Source: JAGXLP01 sp964649445 (lineage in GTDB: Bacteria > Bipolaricaulota > Bipolaricaulia > M55B111). Taken from it: 64,000 nucleotides of DNA. The stretch is from positions 1-64,000 of the forward strand of contig CAZYPS010000003.1 in the NCBI GenBank assembly GCA_964649445.1, in the 5' to 3' direction. Each line of letters opens with the position of its first letter. Within the stretch, counting starts at the first letter, position 1. The notes under the pieces were generated by a model that was not told the DNA's origin, searched no databases, and saw nothing but the letters and a program-made list of their open reading frames with translations. The translations under genes and the position numbers were made by a program. Below are positions 9,106 through 17,876 of the stretch, piece after piece.

Positions 9106-9145
9106 GTTTACTCACTCCATTGAAGCGTATTAGTCTACGTTAGGA

Positions 9146-9174
9146 ATTATAGCGCAAACCCAGGGTCTGACCAA
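9146..9174 (-). promoter_or_regulatory. Candidate promoter for thioredoxin-like gene
   Basis: On the minus strand TTGGTC (9174-9169) and a perfect TATAAT (9151-9146) are 17 bases apart. Transcription would start about 34 bases before the GTG start. Confidence 0.45.
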
Positions 9175-9396
9175 CTACCAAAAAGTTACACCCGTATTTG
9201 GAAGGAACTTCTTTCCCGACAGCGGGAACATTACTGCTTAGAACTGCTCGATAACTGATTATGAGAAAATCACTGCCATTCCTTTACCGACTGGATTTCG
9301 CCATCTCCATCGTGTAAAATACTTTTGACCTAAAATTTTATTACCAGCCAGTCCTTTAACACTCCACTATAAACTTTTAGGGATAAGTGATTTAAA

Positions 9397-10731
9397 ATGG
9401 GAGAGAAAAATCTGTTTGTCGAAACTTGGGGCTGCCAGCTAAATCACCACAGGTCGGAGAAATTAACAGGTCACCTCAGCAATTACGGCTATACGCTCGT
9501 GGACGAAATAACTGAAGCTGATCTAATAATATTTAACACTTGTGCAGTCAGGGATAAATCCGAGGAAAAAGTTCGTGGTAGAATTGGCCAAATAAAAGAC
9601 CAGCGAAAGGACGACAGTATTCTGGGAGTAGGTGGTTGTATGGCCCAGCATCTCGGAGGAGATCTATTTTCCCAAACGGGTGGAGTCGACTTCGTGTTTG
9701 GAACATCGAATCTTGGCGAAATCCCGGATCTAGTAAATCGCGCCAAACAGGCTGGAACAGTAGCATCTATCCCTAAACCAAGCGGTTTCGAAAACCTACC
9801 CGTATTACGAAAATCCAACTATTTTGCCTGGGTAACGATCGCTGAAGGTTGTTCAAACGCCTGTTCTTACTGCATAGTTCCTCAGGTTCGCGGTTCGTTA
9901 CGCAGTAGACCTCCGGATAAAATCATCGAAGAAATCGAACAACTCGCGAAGGATGGTTATAAGGAAGTCCAATTGCTCGGGCAAAATGTAAATGCCTTCG
10001 GCAAGGATATTGAAACCGACGAAGTGAACTTTGCCTGGCTCCTTGAGCGTGCTGCAAGTACGGGAATCCCCCGAATTAGCTTCACCACTCCTCATCCGGC
10101 CGACATTGACAGTGAAACTTTGGCCGTATTAAACGAGAACCCAAACATCGTCCGCCATCTCCACCTCCCATTGCAATCCGGATCGAACAGGGTTCTGAAA
10201 ATTATGAACCGAAACTATACGAGGGAAGAGTACCTTGAAATAGTAGAAAAAGCCCGTGAAGTTGATCCACTAACAAACATCACGACGGATATTATCGTCG
10301 GACATCCTGGAGAAACCGAAGAGGATTTCAGAAAAACACTTGACGTAATTGAACAGGTCAAGTTCGGCTCTATCTACGTTGCTAAGTTCTCTCCTCGACC
10401 AGACACCAGAAGTTCATCCATGGACGATGAGGTACCCAGAACTGAGAAAAAGCGGCGCCTAAAAGCAGTACTGGACAAACAAAATGAGTGCTCGAAAGAA
10501 TACGATAAGAAGTTTATCGGAAAAACGGTAGAGGTTCTAGTAGAAGGAGAGGCCAGAAAGGATGACAAAATGTATGGAAAGAACGAATTCCGTAAAACCA
10601 TCGAATTCGAAGGAAACAAATCCATGATTGGAAAACTTAAAAAAGTAAAGCTTGATTCCCAGAACTCCGGCAGGTTAGTCAATTCCCCCGACCAAAGGAG
10701 TGGAGCTCAAAAAGAAACCATAAAAGGCTAG
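9397..10731 (+). CDS. miaB: tRNA-2-methylthio-N6-dimethylallyladenosine synthase (MiaB)
   Basis: Radical-SAM methylthiotransferase (444 aa) that adds methylthio groups to A37 of tRNAs. Order: N-terminal MTTase domain with three cluster cysteines (WGCQ at residue ~13, NTCAVR at ~49, GGCMAQ at ~82), radical-SAM domain with CSNACSYC at ~152-159, then a TRAM domain (VEVLVEGEARK region). The short NHHRSEKL after WGCQ departs from the usual WGCQMNxxDS but the residues that bind the clusters are intact. MiaB is favoured over MtaB/RimO by the GTSNLGEIPDL and IVPQVRGSLRSR blocks. It stands alone, flanked by gaps of 291 and 229 bases. Confidence 0.9.
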   Translation: MGEKNLFVETWGCQLNHHRSEKLTGHLSNYGYTLVDEITEADLIIFNTCAVRDKSEEKVRGRIGQIKDQRKDDSILGVGGCMAQHLGGDLFSQTGGVDFVFGTSNLGEIPDLVNRAKQAGTVASIPKPSGFENLPVLRKSNYFAWVTIAEGCSNACSYCIVPQVRGSLRSRPPDKIIEEIEQLAKDGYKEVQLLGQNVNAFGKDIETDEVNFAWLLERAASTGIPRISFTTPHPADIDSETLAVLNENPNIVRHLHLPLQSGSNRVLKIMNRNYTREEYLEIVEKAREVDPLTNITTDIIVGHPGETEEDFRKTLDVIEQVKFGSIYVAKFSPRPDTRSSSMDDEVPRTEKKRRLKAVLDKQNECSKEYDKKFIGKTVEVLVEGEARKDDKMYGKNEFRKTIEFEGNKSMIGKLKKVKLDSQNSGRLVNSPDQRSGAQKETIKG

Positions 10732-10796
10732 ATATTTATGTCTTTGAAGCATAAAAACCCAGAACCCAATCATTAAAACCAGGTGTTTCGCCTTAC

Positions 10797-10826
10797 TTAA
10801 CCCGATCTTTAGTAATGGGTTATAAT
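10797..10826 (+). promoter_or_regulatory. Candidate promoter for pfkB-CBS-proS group
   Basis: TTAACC (10797-10802) and a perfect TATAAT (10821-10826) are spaced by 18 bases, about 135 bases before the kinase start. An AT-rich stem (10857-10866 pairing with 10876-10884, one bulge) lies in the resulting leader. Confidence 0.4.
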
Positions 10827-10960
10827 GTTCTGTTATGCTATTTCTAGCCAATTTCGGAATAATTGGGAATTAAATCCAATATTCTGAAGTTGTTTCCCTC
10901 CTACGTTAAGTTAGGGGGTTTACCTGGTTCTGGTTAAATATTGAAGAAAGGAGTGTAAAA

Positions 10961-11923
10961 ATGATTCTAACCATCACGTTAAACCCGGCTTACGACCTAA
11001 TTTACTGGGTAAAAGAAATAGAGCAAAGAGGAGAAACTCAGCTTTCCCGGGCTTTTCGCACGCATTCAAGTGCAGGCGGTAAGGGGATTAACGTTTCGAT
11101 TTATCTAGCCAGCGTAGGAGTTGAAAACATCTCAATGGGGTTAATTGGCGGACACACCGGCAGAACTATAAAACGTTCGCTTAGAGAAGAAGGGATTATA
11201 ACTAACTTCACCTGGATATCCGAGGAAACGAGAAGCAACGTGGCAATACTCAAAAAAGGGCAGGAGGATAACCCCATCGAGATAAATAGTGAGGGGCCGG
11301 AGATATCCGACCGTGTACTGGAGCAGTTCATGGAACAATACGAAACGATGTTGAACCGGGTCTCCTGTGTGGTAATGTCTGGTAGCCTTCCCCCGGGAGT
11401 ACCAAAGAGTTACTACGGGGAATTAGTTAACAGAGCTAAAGAGAAGGATATTAGGACGGTAGTAAATACCGGGGGAGAATATGTCAGGCCTGCCGCTGAA
11501 GCTGGACCTTTCCTGATAAAGCCAGATATTCGGGAAAGTAAAGAAGTAATGGGCGAAAAATTAACTACCAGCCAATCCATTATCGATGTGGGGCGGAAGA
11601 TGCTGGACTCGGGCACGGAATATGTGCTACTCTCCCACGGCCTAACGGGGGATATACTGGTTAGCAAAGATAAAAACTGGGAACTCGAAGCTAGCAGGGA
11701 CGAATTAACCGTCCGGAACCGGGTTGGAGCTGGTGATAGCTTGATCGGAGGTATAATCCACCAGTTAGAAGAAGGTAAACCAGTCCCAGAGGCAGTTAGA
11801 TACGGGCTAGCAGCGGGAATGGCCAGTGTCGAGGCTTATGAAAAAATATGCCGAGATACCTCGCTTGTCCAGGCACAGCTTGAAGAAATTACGTTAAACG
11901 AACTGGGTGACTCGTTGCAATGA
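10961..11923 (+). CDS. PfkB-family hexose-phosphate kinase (1-phosphofructokinase/tagatose-6-P kinase type)
   Basis: Cytoplasmic ATP-dependent sugar kinase (320 aa). The N-terminal PfkB block is SAGGKGINVSIYLAS and the C-terminal signature with the catalytic Asp is NRVGAGDSLIGGI. The opening ILTITLNPAYDLIYWV is the form found in FruK/LacC. The substrate is therefore a phosphorylated hexose such as fructose-1-P, tagatose-6-P or fructose-6-P; no PTS gene is nearby to fix it. A strong ribosome site (GAAAGGAGTG) precedes the ATG. Its stop overlaps the CBS-protein start by 4 bases. Confidence 0.85.
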   Translation: MILTITLNPAYDLIYWVKEIEQRGETQLSRAFRTHSSAGGKGINVSIYLASVGVENISMGLIGGHTGRTIKRSLREEGIITNFTWISEETRSNVAILKKGQEDNPIEINSEGPEISDRVLEQFMEQYETMLNRVSCVVMSGSLPPGVPKSYYGELVNRAKEKDIRTVVNTGGEYVRPAAEAGPFLIKPDIRESKEVMGEKLTTSQSIIDVGRKMLDSGTEYVLLSHGLTGDILVSKDKNWELEASRDELTVRNRVGAGDSLIGGIIHQLEEGKPVPEAVRYGLAAGMASVEAYEKICRDTSLVQAQLEEITLNELGDSLQ

Positions 11924-12354
11924 GAGTCAAGGATATAATGACGAAAGATTTGACCGCTGTAAGAGAGAACCAGTCCTTGAAAGCGCTAATATACTTGCTG
12001 GAAAAAAGCGAACTTTCAGGAGTCCCGGTTATCGACAAGCAAGGGACCGTAGTCGGGTTCATATCGGAAAGAGACGTCATACAGGCGGCTCTACCTAACT
12101 ACTTCGAGATGTTGAGAACCGCTTCGTACTTACCCGACATCAATCAACTTTCGCGAAGACTGGAAGAGATAAAAAGTGATCCTGTGTCAGAGTATATGGT
12201 CAAGGATGTAGTTACTGTAGATGAAGACGAAGAGGATATTCACGTAGCGGATTTAATAATCAGGAATGAACTAAACCGGGTACCTGTAGTTAACGAAGAC
12301 GGCATGCTTGCCGGAATAGTCCAGAGAATCGATTTACTTGGTGCATTATTATAA
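11920..12354 (+). CDS. CBS-domain pair protein
   Basis: A 144-aa stand-alone Bateman module: CBS1 at about residues 1-60 (MRVKDIMTKDLTAVRENQSL, with GVPVIDKQGTVVGFISERDV) and CBS2 at about 85-144 (VSEYMVKDVVTVDEDEEDI, with RVPVVNEDGMLAGIVQRIDLL). Such modules bind adenine nucleotides or S-adenosylmethionine and act as energy sensors. Translational coupling to the sugar kinase (ATGA at 11920) suggests it may tune that enzyme or sense nucleotide state; this is inference. ProS follows 15 bases later. Confidence 0.85.
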   Translation: MRVKDIMTKDLTAVRENQSLKALIYLLEKSELSGVPVIDKQGTVVGFISERDVIQAALPNYFEMLRTASYLPDINQLSRRLEEIKSDPVSEYMVKDVVTVDEDEEDIHVADLIIRNELNRVPVVNEDGMLAGIVQRIDLLGALL

Positions 12355-12369
12355 GAAGGAGAACTATTA

Positions 12370-14097
12370 ATGAAACTTAGCAATTATTTCCTCCCGACTC
12401 TTAAAGAAACTCCGGCGGACGCGGAAATGGAAAGCCATAAGCTGATGTTAAAGGCGGGACTTATTCGCAAAGTTACCGCGGGAGTCTACGACTACCTCCC
12501 GCTCGGGTTCAAGGTCCTCAAGAAAATCGAAGAAGTCGTACGAGAAGAGATGAACAATGCTGGAGCACAGGAGATAAAATTACCCATTATTCAGCCCGCG
12601 TTACTCTGGAAAGAAAGTGGTCGATGGGACGATTTCGGTCCCGAGATGTTTAAGCTAACCGACAGGAAGGACCGCCAATTTGCTCTGGGCCCAACCCACG
12701 AGGAAATAATAACGGACATGGTTAGAAACGAGTTAAACTCCTACAAGGATTTGCCACTGACTCTATTTCAAATTAACGACAAGTACCGGGACGAAATCAG
12801 GCCCCGTCACGGCGTGATGAGGTCGAGAGAATTCCTCATGAAAGACGCTTACAGTTTTCATGAGACTCAGGAAAGTCTTGACGAAACGTACGAACGGATG
12901 TACGATACCTATGCCCGGATCTTCGACCGTTTGGGGCTGGATTGGGTTGCAGTAGAGGCTCCCACCGGAGTAATGGGGGGCAGCTACTCCCAGGAATTCA
13001 TGGCTCTGGCGGACGAAGGTGGAGAAGAAATAGTTGTCTGTGATAGTTGCAATTACTCGGCCAACATCGAAATAGCTGAATACGAAGTCTCGAAGAAGGT
13101 TGACGGAGATAACCCGGCTGAATTAAAGGAAGTAGAGACGCCAGGTATGGAAACAGTCGAAGAAGTAGCGGATTACCTCGGTATACCCAATCAGAAAGTA
13201 GTAAAAACATTTATCTACAGGACCGACGACGGATTGGTAGCAGCTCTGGTCGGAGGGGAAGACGACATAGAAGAAATGAAGCTGGCCAATCATCTGGGAA
13301 CGAAAAAAACAGAAATGATTTCTTCGCAACAGAAAATCAGAGAGATAACTGGAGCGAATTTTGGATCCATCGGACCGGTGGGTCTTGATGACGACATACC
13401 CGTCTACGCTGATTTAGACGTTAAATCTTTGACTAATTTCACCGTAGGCGCAAACAAGAACGGTTATCACCTGACTAATGTAAACTGGGAAAGAGATATC
13501 GAAGATGCCAATTTCATCAATCTAAGAAGAGTAAGAGAAGGAGACAACTGTCCTGAATGTGGAGACAAACTGGAGTTAAACAAGAGCATTGAAGTAGGTC
13601 AATTATTCCAGCTGGGAACCAAGTATTCGAAAAGCCTTGATGGTAAATTTCAGGACAAAGAAGGTAACCTAAACCCATATATTATGGGCTGTTATGGAAT
13701 TGGCATAAGTCGCCTGATTCCTGCTGTAATTCAGCAAAATTATGACAGCCAAGGAATTAACTGGACTGACGAGGTCTCTCCGTTTTCCGCGGAACTCATA
13801 GTCCTGGGCTCAAAAGGAGAAGATGCTTTCAAGCTTGGCAAAGACCTGTACGAAGCATTAAAAAGTCACGACTTTGACGTTTTGCTCGATGATAGGGAAG
13901 CCAGCCCCGGTGTCAAATTCAACGATTCGGATTTAGTGGGAGTCCCGGTTAAAATAATAATTGGCCCAAGGGGGTTGGAAAAAGGAGTTCTTGAAGTGGA
14001 GACCAGATCAGGAGATAAAGAAACTATAGACCTTGAACCCAGGGGAACTGAACAGATTGCAGAAAAGTTAGGAGAAAAAATCAAGTCCCTAAAATAA
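12370..14097 (+). CDS. proS: Prolyl-tRNA synthetase
   Basis: Class II synthetase charging tRNA-Pro (575 aa, the long bacterial form). The catalytic core opens the protein, with motif 2 around FQINDKYRDEIRPRHGVMRSREF. The inserted YbaK-like editing domain is at about residues 225-385 (KVVKTFIYRTDDGLVAALVGG), which hydrolyses Ala-tRNA-Pro. The class II motif 3 region GCYGIGISRLIPAVIQQ is near 435, and the anticodon-binding domain closes the protein. Ribosome site AAGGAGAAC. Likely the last gene of the unit that begins with the sugar kinase. Confidence 0.96.
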   Translation: MKLSNYFLPTLKETPADAEMESHKLMLKAGLIRKVTAGVYDYLPLGFKVLKKIEEVVREEMNNAGAQEIKLPIIQPALLWKESGRWDDFGPEMFKLTDRKDRQFALGPTHEEIITDMVRNELNSYKDLPLTLFQINDKYRDEIRPRHGVMRSREFLMKDAYSFHETQESLDETYERMYDTYARIFDRLGLDWVAVEAPTGVMGGSYSQEFMALADEGGEEIVVCDSCNYSANIEIAEYEVSKKVDGDNPAELKEVETPGMETVEEVADYLGIPNQKVVKTFIYRTDDGLVAALVGGEDDIEEMKLANHLGTKKTEMISSQQKIREITGANFGSIGPVGLDDDIPVYADLDVKSLTNFTVGANKNGYHLTNVNWERDIEDANFINLRRVREGDNCPECGDKLELNKSIEVGQLFQLGTKYSKSLDGKFQDKEGNLNPYIMGCYGIGISRLIPAVIQQNYDSQGINWTDEVSPFSAELIVLGSKGEDAFKLGKDLYEALKSHDFDVLLDDREASPGVKFNDSDLVGVPVKIIIGPRGLEKGVLEVETRSGDKETIDLEPRGTEQIAEKLGEKIKSLK

Positions 14098-14188
14098 TTT
14101 CAGTTTTCACCAACTAGAATAATTCCTCAGGAATAAGGACGGATTTGTTTATAATAACCAAAAAATTTAGGAGGAGTTTAATAGGTAG

Positions 14189-14848
14189 ATGAACCGAACC
14201 CAAGTTTCTGTTATTGTCCCCGCTTATAATGAAGCGGAAAGGATCAAATCCGTATTAAAAGCTATTAACAATGCCGAGTTGGTTGACCATATTATAGTCG
14301 TTAATGATGGTTCAACGGATCAGACCGCTGAAAAAGTTCGAGAAAGTCAAACAGAAGTAGAGTTGATAAACCTTGACTATAACAGGGGCAAAGCTACAGC
14401 ATTATCTCAAGGTGTGGACTCAGCTCCAACTCGAACAATTATGTTTCTCGACGCTGATCTCATCGGGCTAGAATCAGAACACGTTGACGAAATGATCCGA
14501 ACCTACAAGCAGGACGACTTTGACATGGTAATCGGCGTATTTCACAAAGGACGGCTAAATACGGATTTATCGCAAAAAATAAGCCCACACCTTTCGGGTC
14601 AGAGAATACTTTCCGTCGATCTCTGGAATAAACTGGACGAATCAAAAGCCCAGGAATTCGGAGTCGAAATGGCCCTCACGAAGCTGTCTCTGGCGGAAAA
14701 TTTATCCACAACAAGGGTAAAATTGACCGGAGTCACTCACGTGATGAAAGAAGAAAAACGGGGATTCACCGAGGGGATAAAGTCCCGGTTAAAGATGTAT
14801 AAAAACATCATCAAAACAACATTTACCCCGACAAGGCTAAATAAGTAA
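14189..14848 (+). CDS. Glycosyltransferase family 2
   Basis: A 219-aa GT-A fold enzyme. The nucleotide-binding start is VSVIVPAYNEAERI, followed by VVNDGSTDQTAEK, and the metal-binding DxD equivalent is FLDADL near residue 90. No membrane segment is seen, so it is likely a cytoplasmic transferase using a nucleotide sugar; acceptor unknown. It resembles compact GT2 proteins of the dolichol-phosphate-sugar synthase type but is too short for certainty. An AGGAGGAG lies about 12 bases before the ATG. Confidence 0.75.
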   Translation: MNRTQVSVIVPAYNEAERIKSVLKAINNAELVDHIIVVNDGSTDQTAEKVRESQTEVELINLDYNRGKATALSQGVDSAPTRTIMFLDADLIGLESEHVDEMIRTYKQDDFDMVIGVFHKGRLNTDLSQKISPHLSGQRILSVDLWNKLDESKAQEFGVEMALTKLSLAENLSTTRVKLTGVTHVMKEEKRGFTEGIKSRLKMYKNIIKTTFTPTRLNK

Positions 14849-14915
14849 ACGGCGAACTTCGGGACGATTGGACTCGACTCCGGAGTACAACCGTAACATC
14901 AATGAGGTTGTTCTA

Positions 14916-14944
14916 TTGACAAATGCTTTACCTTCATCTATAAT
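14916..14944 (+). promoter_or_regulatory. Consensus sigma70 promoter upstream of rho
   Basis: TTGACA (14916-14921) and TATAAT (14939-14944) are both perfect and spaced by exactly 17 bases. This is the strongest promoter seen in the window. Transcription would start near 14951. Confidence 0.8.
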
Positions 14945-15053
14945 CATTTTGTAAATTAATCAATTCGCCGTCCCGAATCCCTTCATTATAAAGTATTTTC
15001 TAAAAAGATATTTTATTATCTGGTTATGGTCGATTATTGCAGCGGAAGGAAAC

Positions 15054-15146
15054 ATGGATAGTTTAAAAAAACCTATAGTCGGGAAACGTCTGCTTTTAAA
15101 TTATTACCTGAAGGGGCTACCAAAAACTACCCAGCAGGATACTTAG
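15054..15146 (+). CDS. Possible 30-aa leader peptide upstream of rho
   Basis: ATG at 15054 follows GGAAGGA (15044-15050) by 3 bases, and the frame stays open for 30 codons to TAG. The peptide is basic and reads like protein (KKPIVGKRLLLNYYLKGL in the middle). It lies in the transcribed leader of rho. Short leader ORFs before rho are known in enterobacteria (rhoL), but no similarity is claimed. Could be a chance ORF. Confidence 0.25.
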   Translation: MDSLKKPIVGKRLLLNYYLKGLPKTTQQDT

Positions 15147-15291
15147 TTTAGAATATTAGGTTTTAATACCATTATCTGGAGTGGCAGGATTTGTATATTG
15201 GTGTATCTTTCCCAGGAATCTCGAACTCATCAAGCTTCGATGCACGGAAATTCGGTAGAATATTTGAATCTTCCCCGGACCAATAAAAAGT

Positions 15292-15360
15292 ATGATCAAA
15301 CACAACACCTACGGGAAACTCCCGGACCAGGAAATAGAACTTTACGAATTTTTGAGGTGA
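15292..15360 (+). CDS. Possible 22-aa ORF ending inside the rho ribosome site
   Basis: ATG at 15292 opens 22 codons whose TGA stop (15358-15360) forms the end of the GAGGTGA ribosome site of rho. Translation of this ORF would place a terminating ribosome on the rho start. It has no ribosome site of its own, so support is weak. Confidence 0.18.
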   Translation: MIKHNTYGKLPDQEIELYEFLR

Positions 15361-15365
15361 GTTAA

Positions 15366-16613
15366 TTGAAATTAAAAGAACTCAAAGAAAAAAATCTGGA
15401 TGAACTAAAAGAAATAGCAGAAGATTACGATATTAAGCTGAACTCGCAAAACAAAGAAGGACTGATCTACTCGATACTGGAGGCGGAGGCCGAGGAACAG
15501 GGGCAGGGTTTCTCCGAAGGTATTCTTGGTATTCTACCGGACGGGTATGGATTTTTGAGAGACAAAACGTTTCTGCCTGGAAAAAACGATATTTACGTCT
15601 CACCCTCACAAATAAAACGTTTTGGACTCAAAAACGGAGACAAGGTACTGGGGCAGACACGCCCTCCTAAGAATGACGAACACTACAAGGCATTACTCAA
15701 GGTCGTCGCAATCAACGACTCTCCCCCGGACGAAATCAGGGATAGAACTGAATTCAAGTATCTTACCCCCCTCCACCCGAAACAGCGGTTAAAACTTGAG
15801 CACGACTCCAACGATACTTCCACCAGGATAATAGATCTTTTCGCTCCCATTGGTAAAGGCCAAAGAGGTTTGATCGTTTCACCTCCGAAAGCGGGAAAAA
15901 CGACTTTAATAAAAAAGATAGCAAACGGTCTGGCTGCAAACCACCCGGAAGTTGAACTCATAGTCCTATTAATAGACGAACGCCCGGAAGAGGTCACCGA
16001 TATAAGGAGATCAATAAACATGGGCAAGGTAGTCGCGGCAACGTTTGACCAGGAACCAAAACATCATACCGAGGTTGCCGAACTAGTAACGGACAATGCA
16101 AAAAGACTTGTAGAATCCAAGAAGGACGTCGTAATCCTGATGGATTCCATTACTCGGTTAGCCAGAGCTTACAACCTTTCCGTCGACCAGAGTGGCAAAC
16201 TTCTTTCAGGTGGTATTGACCCGGCAGCGCTCTATAAACCCAAAGAATTCTTTGGAGCTGCCAGGAACATCGAAGAAGGTGGGAGTTTAACGATAATAGG
16301 AACTGCACTGGTAGAAACAGGAAGTAAGCTTGACCAGGTCGTATTCGAAGAATTCAAAGGAACGGGTAATATGGAACTCGTACTGGACAGAAAACTCGCA
16401 AACAGGAGAATATATCCTGCTATAGACATGGAACAAACAGGTACAAGAAAAGAGGATCTCCTGTTGAGCGAATCCAAGCTGAACAAACTCAGAATTCTCC
16501 GTAAGATGATCGGAGAGATGGATGGCAACCAGGAGGCCCTGGAATTTATTAAGAAGAAAATAGAAGCTACCGAGGATAACGATCAGTTTCTTGAACTCAT
16601 GCGCAATGGTTAA
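15366..16613 (+). CDS. rho: Transcription termination factor Rho
   Basis: Hexameric RNA-dependent ATPase ending transcription (415 aa). The N-terminal helix-loop module (LKEKNLDELKEIAEDYDI) is followed by the RNA-binding cold-shock-like domain (GILPDGYGFLR). The ATPase core has Walker A SPPKAGKTT at about 177-185, Walker B VVILMDSITRLARAY, the Q-loop region and GGIDPAALYKPKEFFGAARN. The start is TTG, set by GAGGTGA (15354-15360) 5 bases before it. MurA begins on the base after the rho stop, an arrangement common in low-GC Gram-positives. Confidence 0.97.
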   Translation: MKLKELKEKNLDELKEIAEDYDIKLNSQNKEGLIYSILEAEAEEQGQGFSEGILGILPDGYGFLRDKTFLPGKNDIYVSPSQIKRFGLKNGDKVLGQTRPPKNDEHYKALLKVVAINDSPPDEIRDRTEFKYLTPLHPKQRLKLEHDSNDTSTRIIDLFAPIGKGQRGLIVSPPKAGKTTLIKKIANGLAANHPEVELIVLLIDERPEEVTDIRRSINMGKVVAATFDQEPKHHTEVAELVTDNAKRLVESKKDVVILMDSITRLARAYNLSVDQSGKLLSGGIDPAALYKPKEFFGAARNIEEGGSLTIIGTALVETGSKLDQVVFEEFKGTGNMELVLDRKLANRRIYPAIDMEQTGTRKEDLLLSESKLNKLRILRKMIGEMDGNQEALEFIKKKIEATEDNDQFLELMRNG

Positions 16614-17876
16614 ATGACAGAAAAACTTATCATCCAAGGGGGAGAGACTCTAGAGGGAAAACTAGAAATAGCGGGGGCAAAGAATTCCGCCCTCCCCCTT
16701 TTAGCAGCTACTTTACTCAGCGACAAGGAAGTTCTCCTCGAAAACGTTCCCGAGCTAGATGACGTTAGGACCATGCTCAATATGGTCAGGGAACTCGGGA
16801 AGGAAGTGACAAAAACCGGACCCAGTACCGTCAGGATAGCTGGATCAGTCTCATCCAACCAGGCCCCGGAAGAACTGGTAAGAAAAATGAGGGCCTCTTT
16901 CCTTGTCCTAGCCCCACTAGTGGCAAAAACCGGTAGAGCCGAAGTGCCTTTACCCGGTGGTTGTAACATAGGAACAAGACCGGTAAATCTCCATCTGGAA
17001 GGTCTGGAAAAGCTTGGCGTAAGTATCACTCAGGATGATGGGAGGATTGTTGCCGAGAGGGACAACTTACGGGGCAACGATATCTTTCTCGACTACCCCT
17101 CCGTAGGGGCAACCGAACAACTTTTAATGGCCGCAGTGGGAGCAGAGGGCGTCACAACAATATATAACGGAGCCCAGGAACCGGAGATCCAGGATTTATC
17201 ACTTTTTCTGACCGAACTCGGTGCGGATATTTCACTTAATGGTTCTATCCTCACCGCAAATGGAGGAAAAAAATTAGGTAGAGGGGAATACGAGGTACTA
17301 TCCGACCGAATAGCTGCCGGCACGTATATGATTGCGGGCGCCGCGACGGGAGGAAGGGTTAAAATCGAATCGGTCGATCCAGCTTCCATCAAACCTCTTA
17401 GTCTAAAGCTCAAAAAAGCAGGGGTAAAAATTGAAGAAAACGAATCTTCGATCCTGGTGGAAAATCAAAGTAGGCCGGGTAATCTGGAAGTAATCACGTT
17501 ACCGTTCCCCGGTTTTCCAACTGACCTTCAGGCCCCAATTACTGCTTTGTTAACTCTGGCAAAAGGTAAAAGCGTCATAAAGGAGACAGTTTTCGATAGC
17601 AGATTCGGACATGTAGCGGAACTAAGTAAGATGGGTGCGGATATTTCCGTCACAAACTCCAATACTGTACTCGTGGAGGGAAAGAAGCTTTTGCGCGGGA
17701 CAGATGTAGAGGCAACTGATATACGAGCGGGGGCTGCGCTGATAATTGCCGGCCTGGCAGCAGAGGGTAAAACTGTGGTCTCAGGAATGAACCACATTGA
17801 CAGGGGGTATAGCCAGTTCCAGAGTCATCTGAAATCTCTCGGGGCGAAAGTAGAGAGGGTCTGTGAAGATGAATAA
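16614..17876 (+). CDS. murA: UDP-N-acetylglucosamine 1-carboxyvinyltransferase
   Basis: First committed enzyme of peptidoglycan synthesis, adding enolpyruvate to UDP-GlcNAc (420 aa, standard length). The uridine-site start GAKNSALPLLAATLL is at about residues 21-35. The catalytic loop is LPGGCNIGTRPVNLHLEGLE, and its Cys is the residue alkylated by fosfomycin, so the sensitive form is present. The start ATG abuts the rho TAA. The 3' end overlaps hflX. Confidence 0.97.
   Translation: MTEKLIIQGGETLEGKLEIAGAKNSALPLLAATLLSDKEVLLENVPELDDVRTMLNMVRELGKEVTKTGPSTVRIAGSVSSNQAPEELVRKMRASFLVLAPLVAKTGRAEVPLPGGCNIGTRPVNLHLEGLEKLGVSITQDDGRIVAERDNLRGNDIFLDYPSVGATEQLLMAAVGAEGVTTIYNGAQEPEIQDLSLFLTELGADISLNGSILTANGGKKLGRGEYEVLSDRIAAGTYMIAGAATGGRVKIESVDPASIKPLSLKLKKAGVKIEENESSILVENQSRPGNLEVITLPFPGFPTDLQAPITALLTLAKGKSVIKETVFDSRFGHVAELSKMGADISVTNSNTVLVEGKKLLRGTDVEATDIRAGAALIIAGLAAEGKTVVSGMNHIDRGYSQFQSHLKSLGAKVERVCEDE

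Larger units (their letters stand above)
14849..15365 (+). other. Long leader region of rho
   Basis: These 517 bases hold a consensus promoter (14916-14944), which would give a leader of about 415 bases before rho, and two possible short ORFs (15054-15146, 15292-15360). No known RNA family was recognised. Short segments near 14850-14866 (CGGCGAA, TTCGGGACG) recur as inverted copies near 14962-14976, flanking the promoter. Confidence 0.5.

Noticed and set aside
14849..15365. SRP RNA-like GGAAGGAAACA in the rho leader
   Set aside because: The surrounding pairing of the SRP domain IV hairpin is missing; the segment is better read as a ribosome site.
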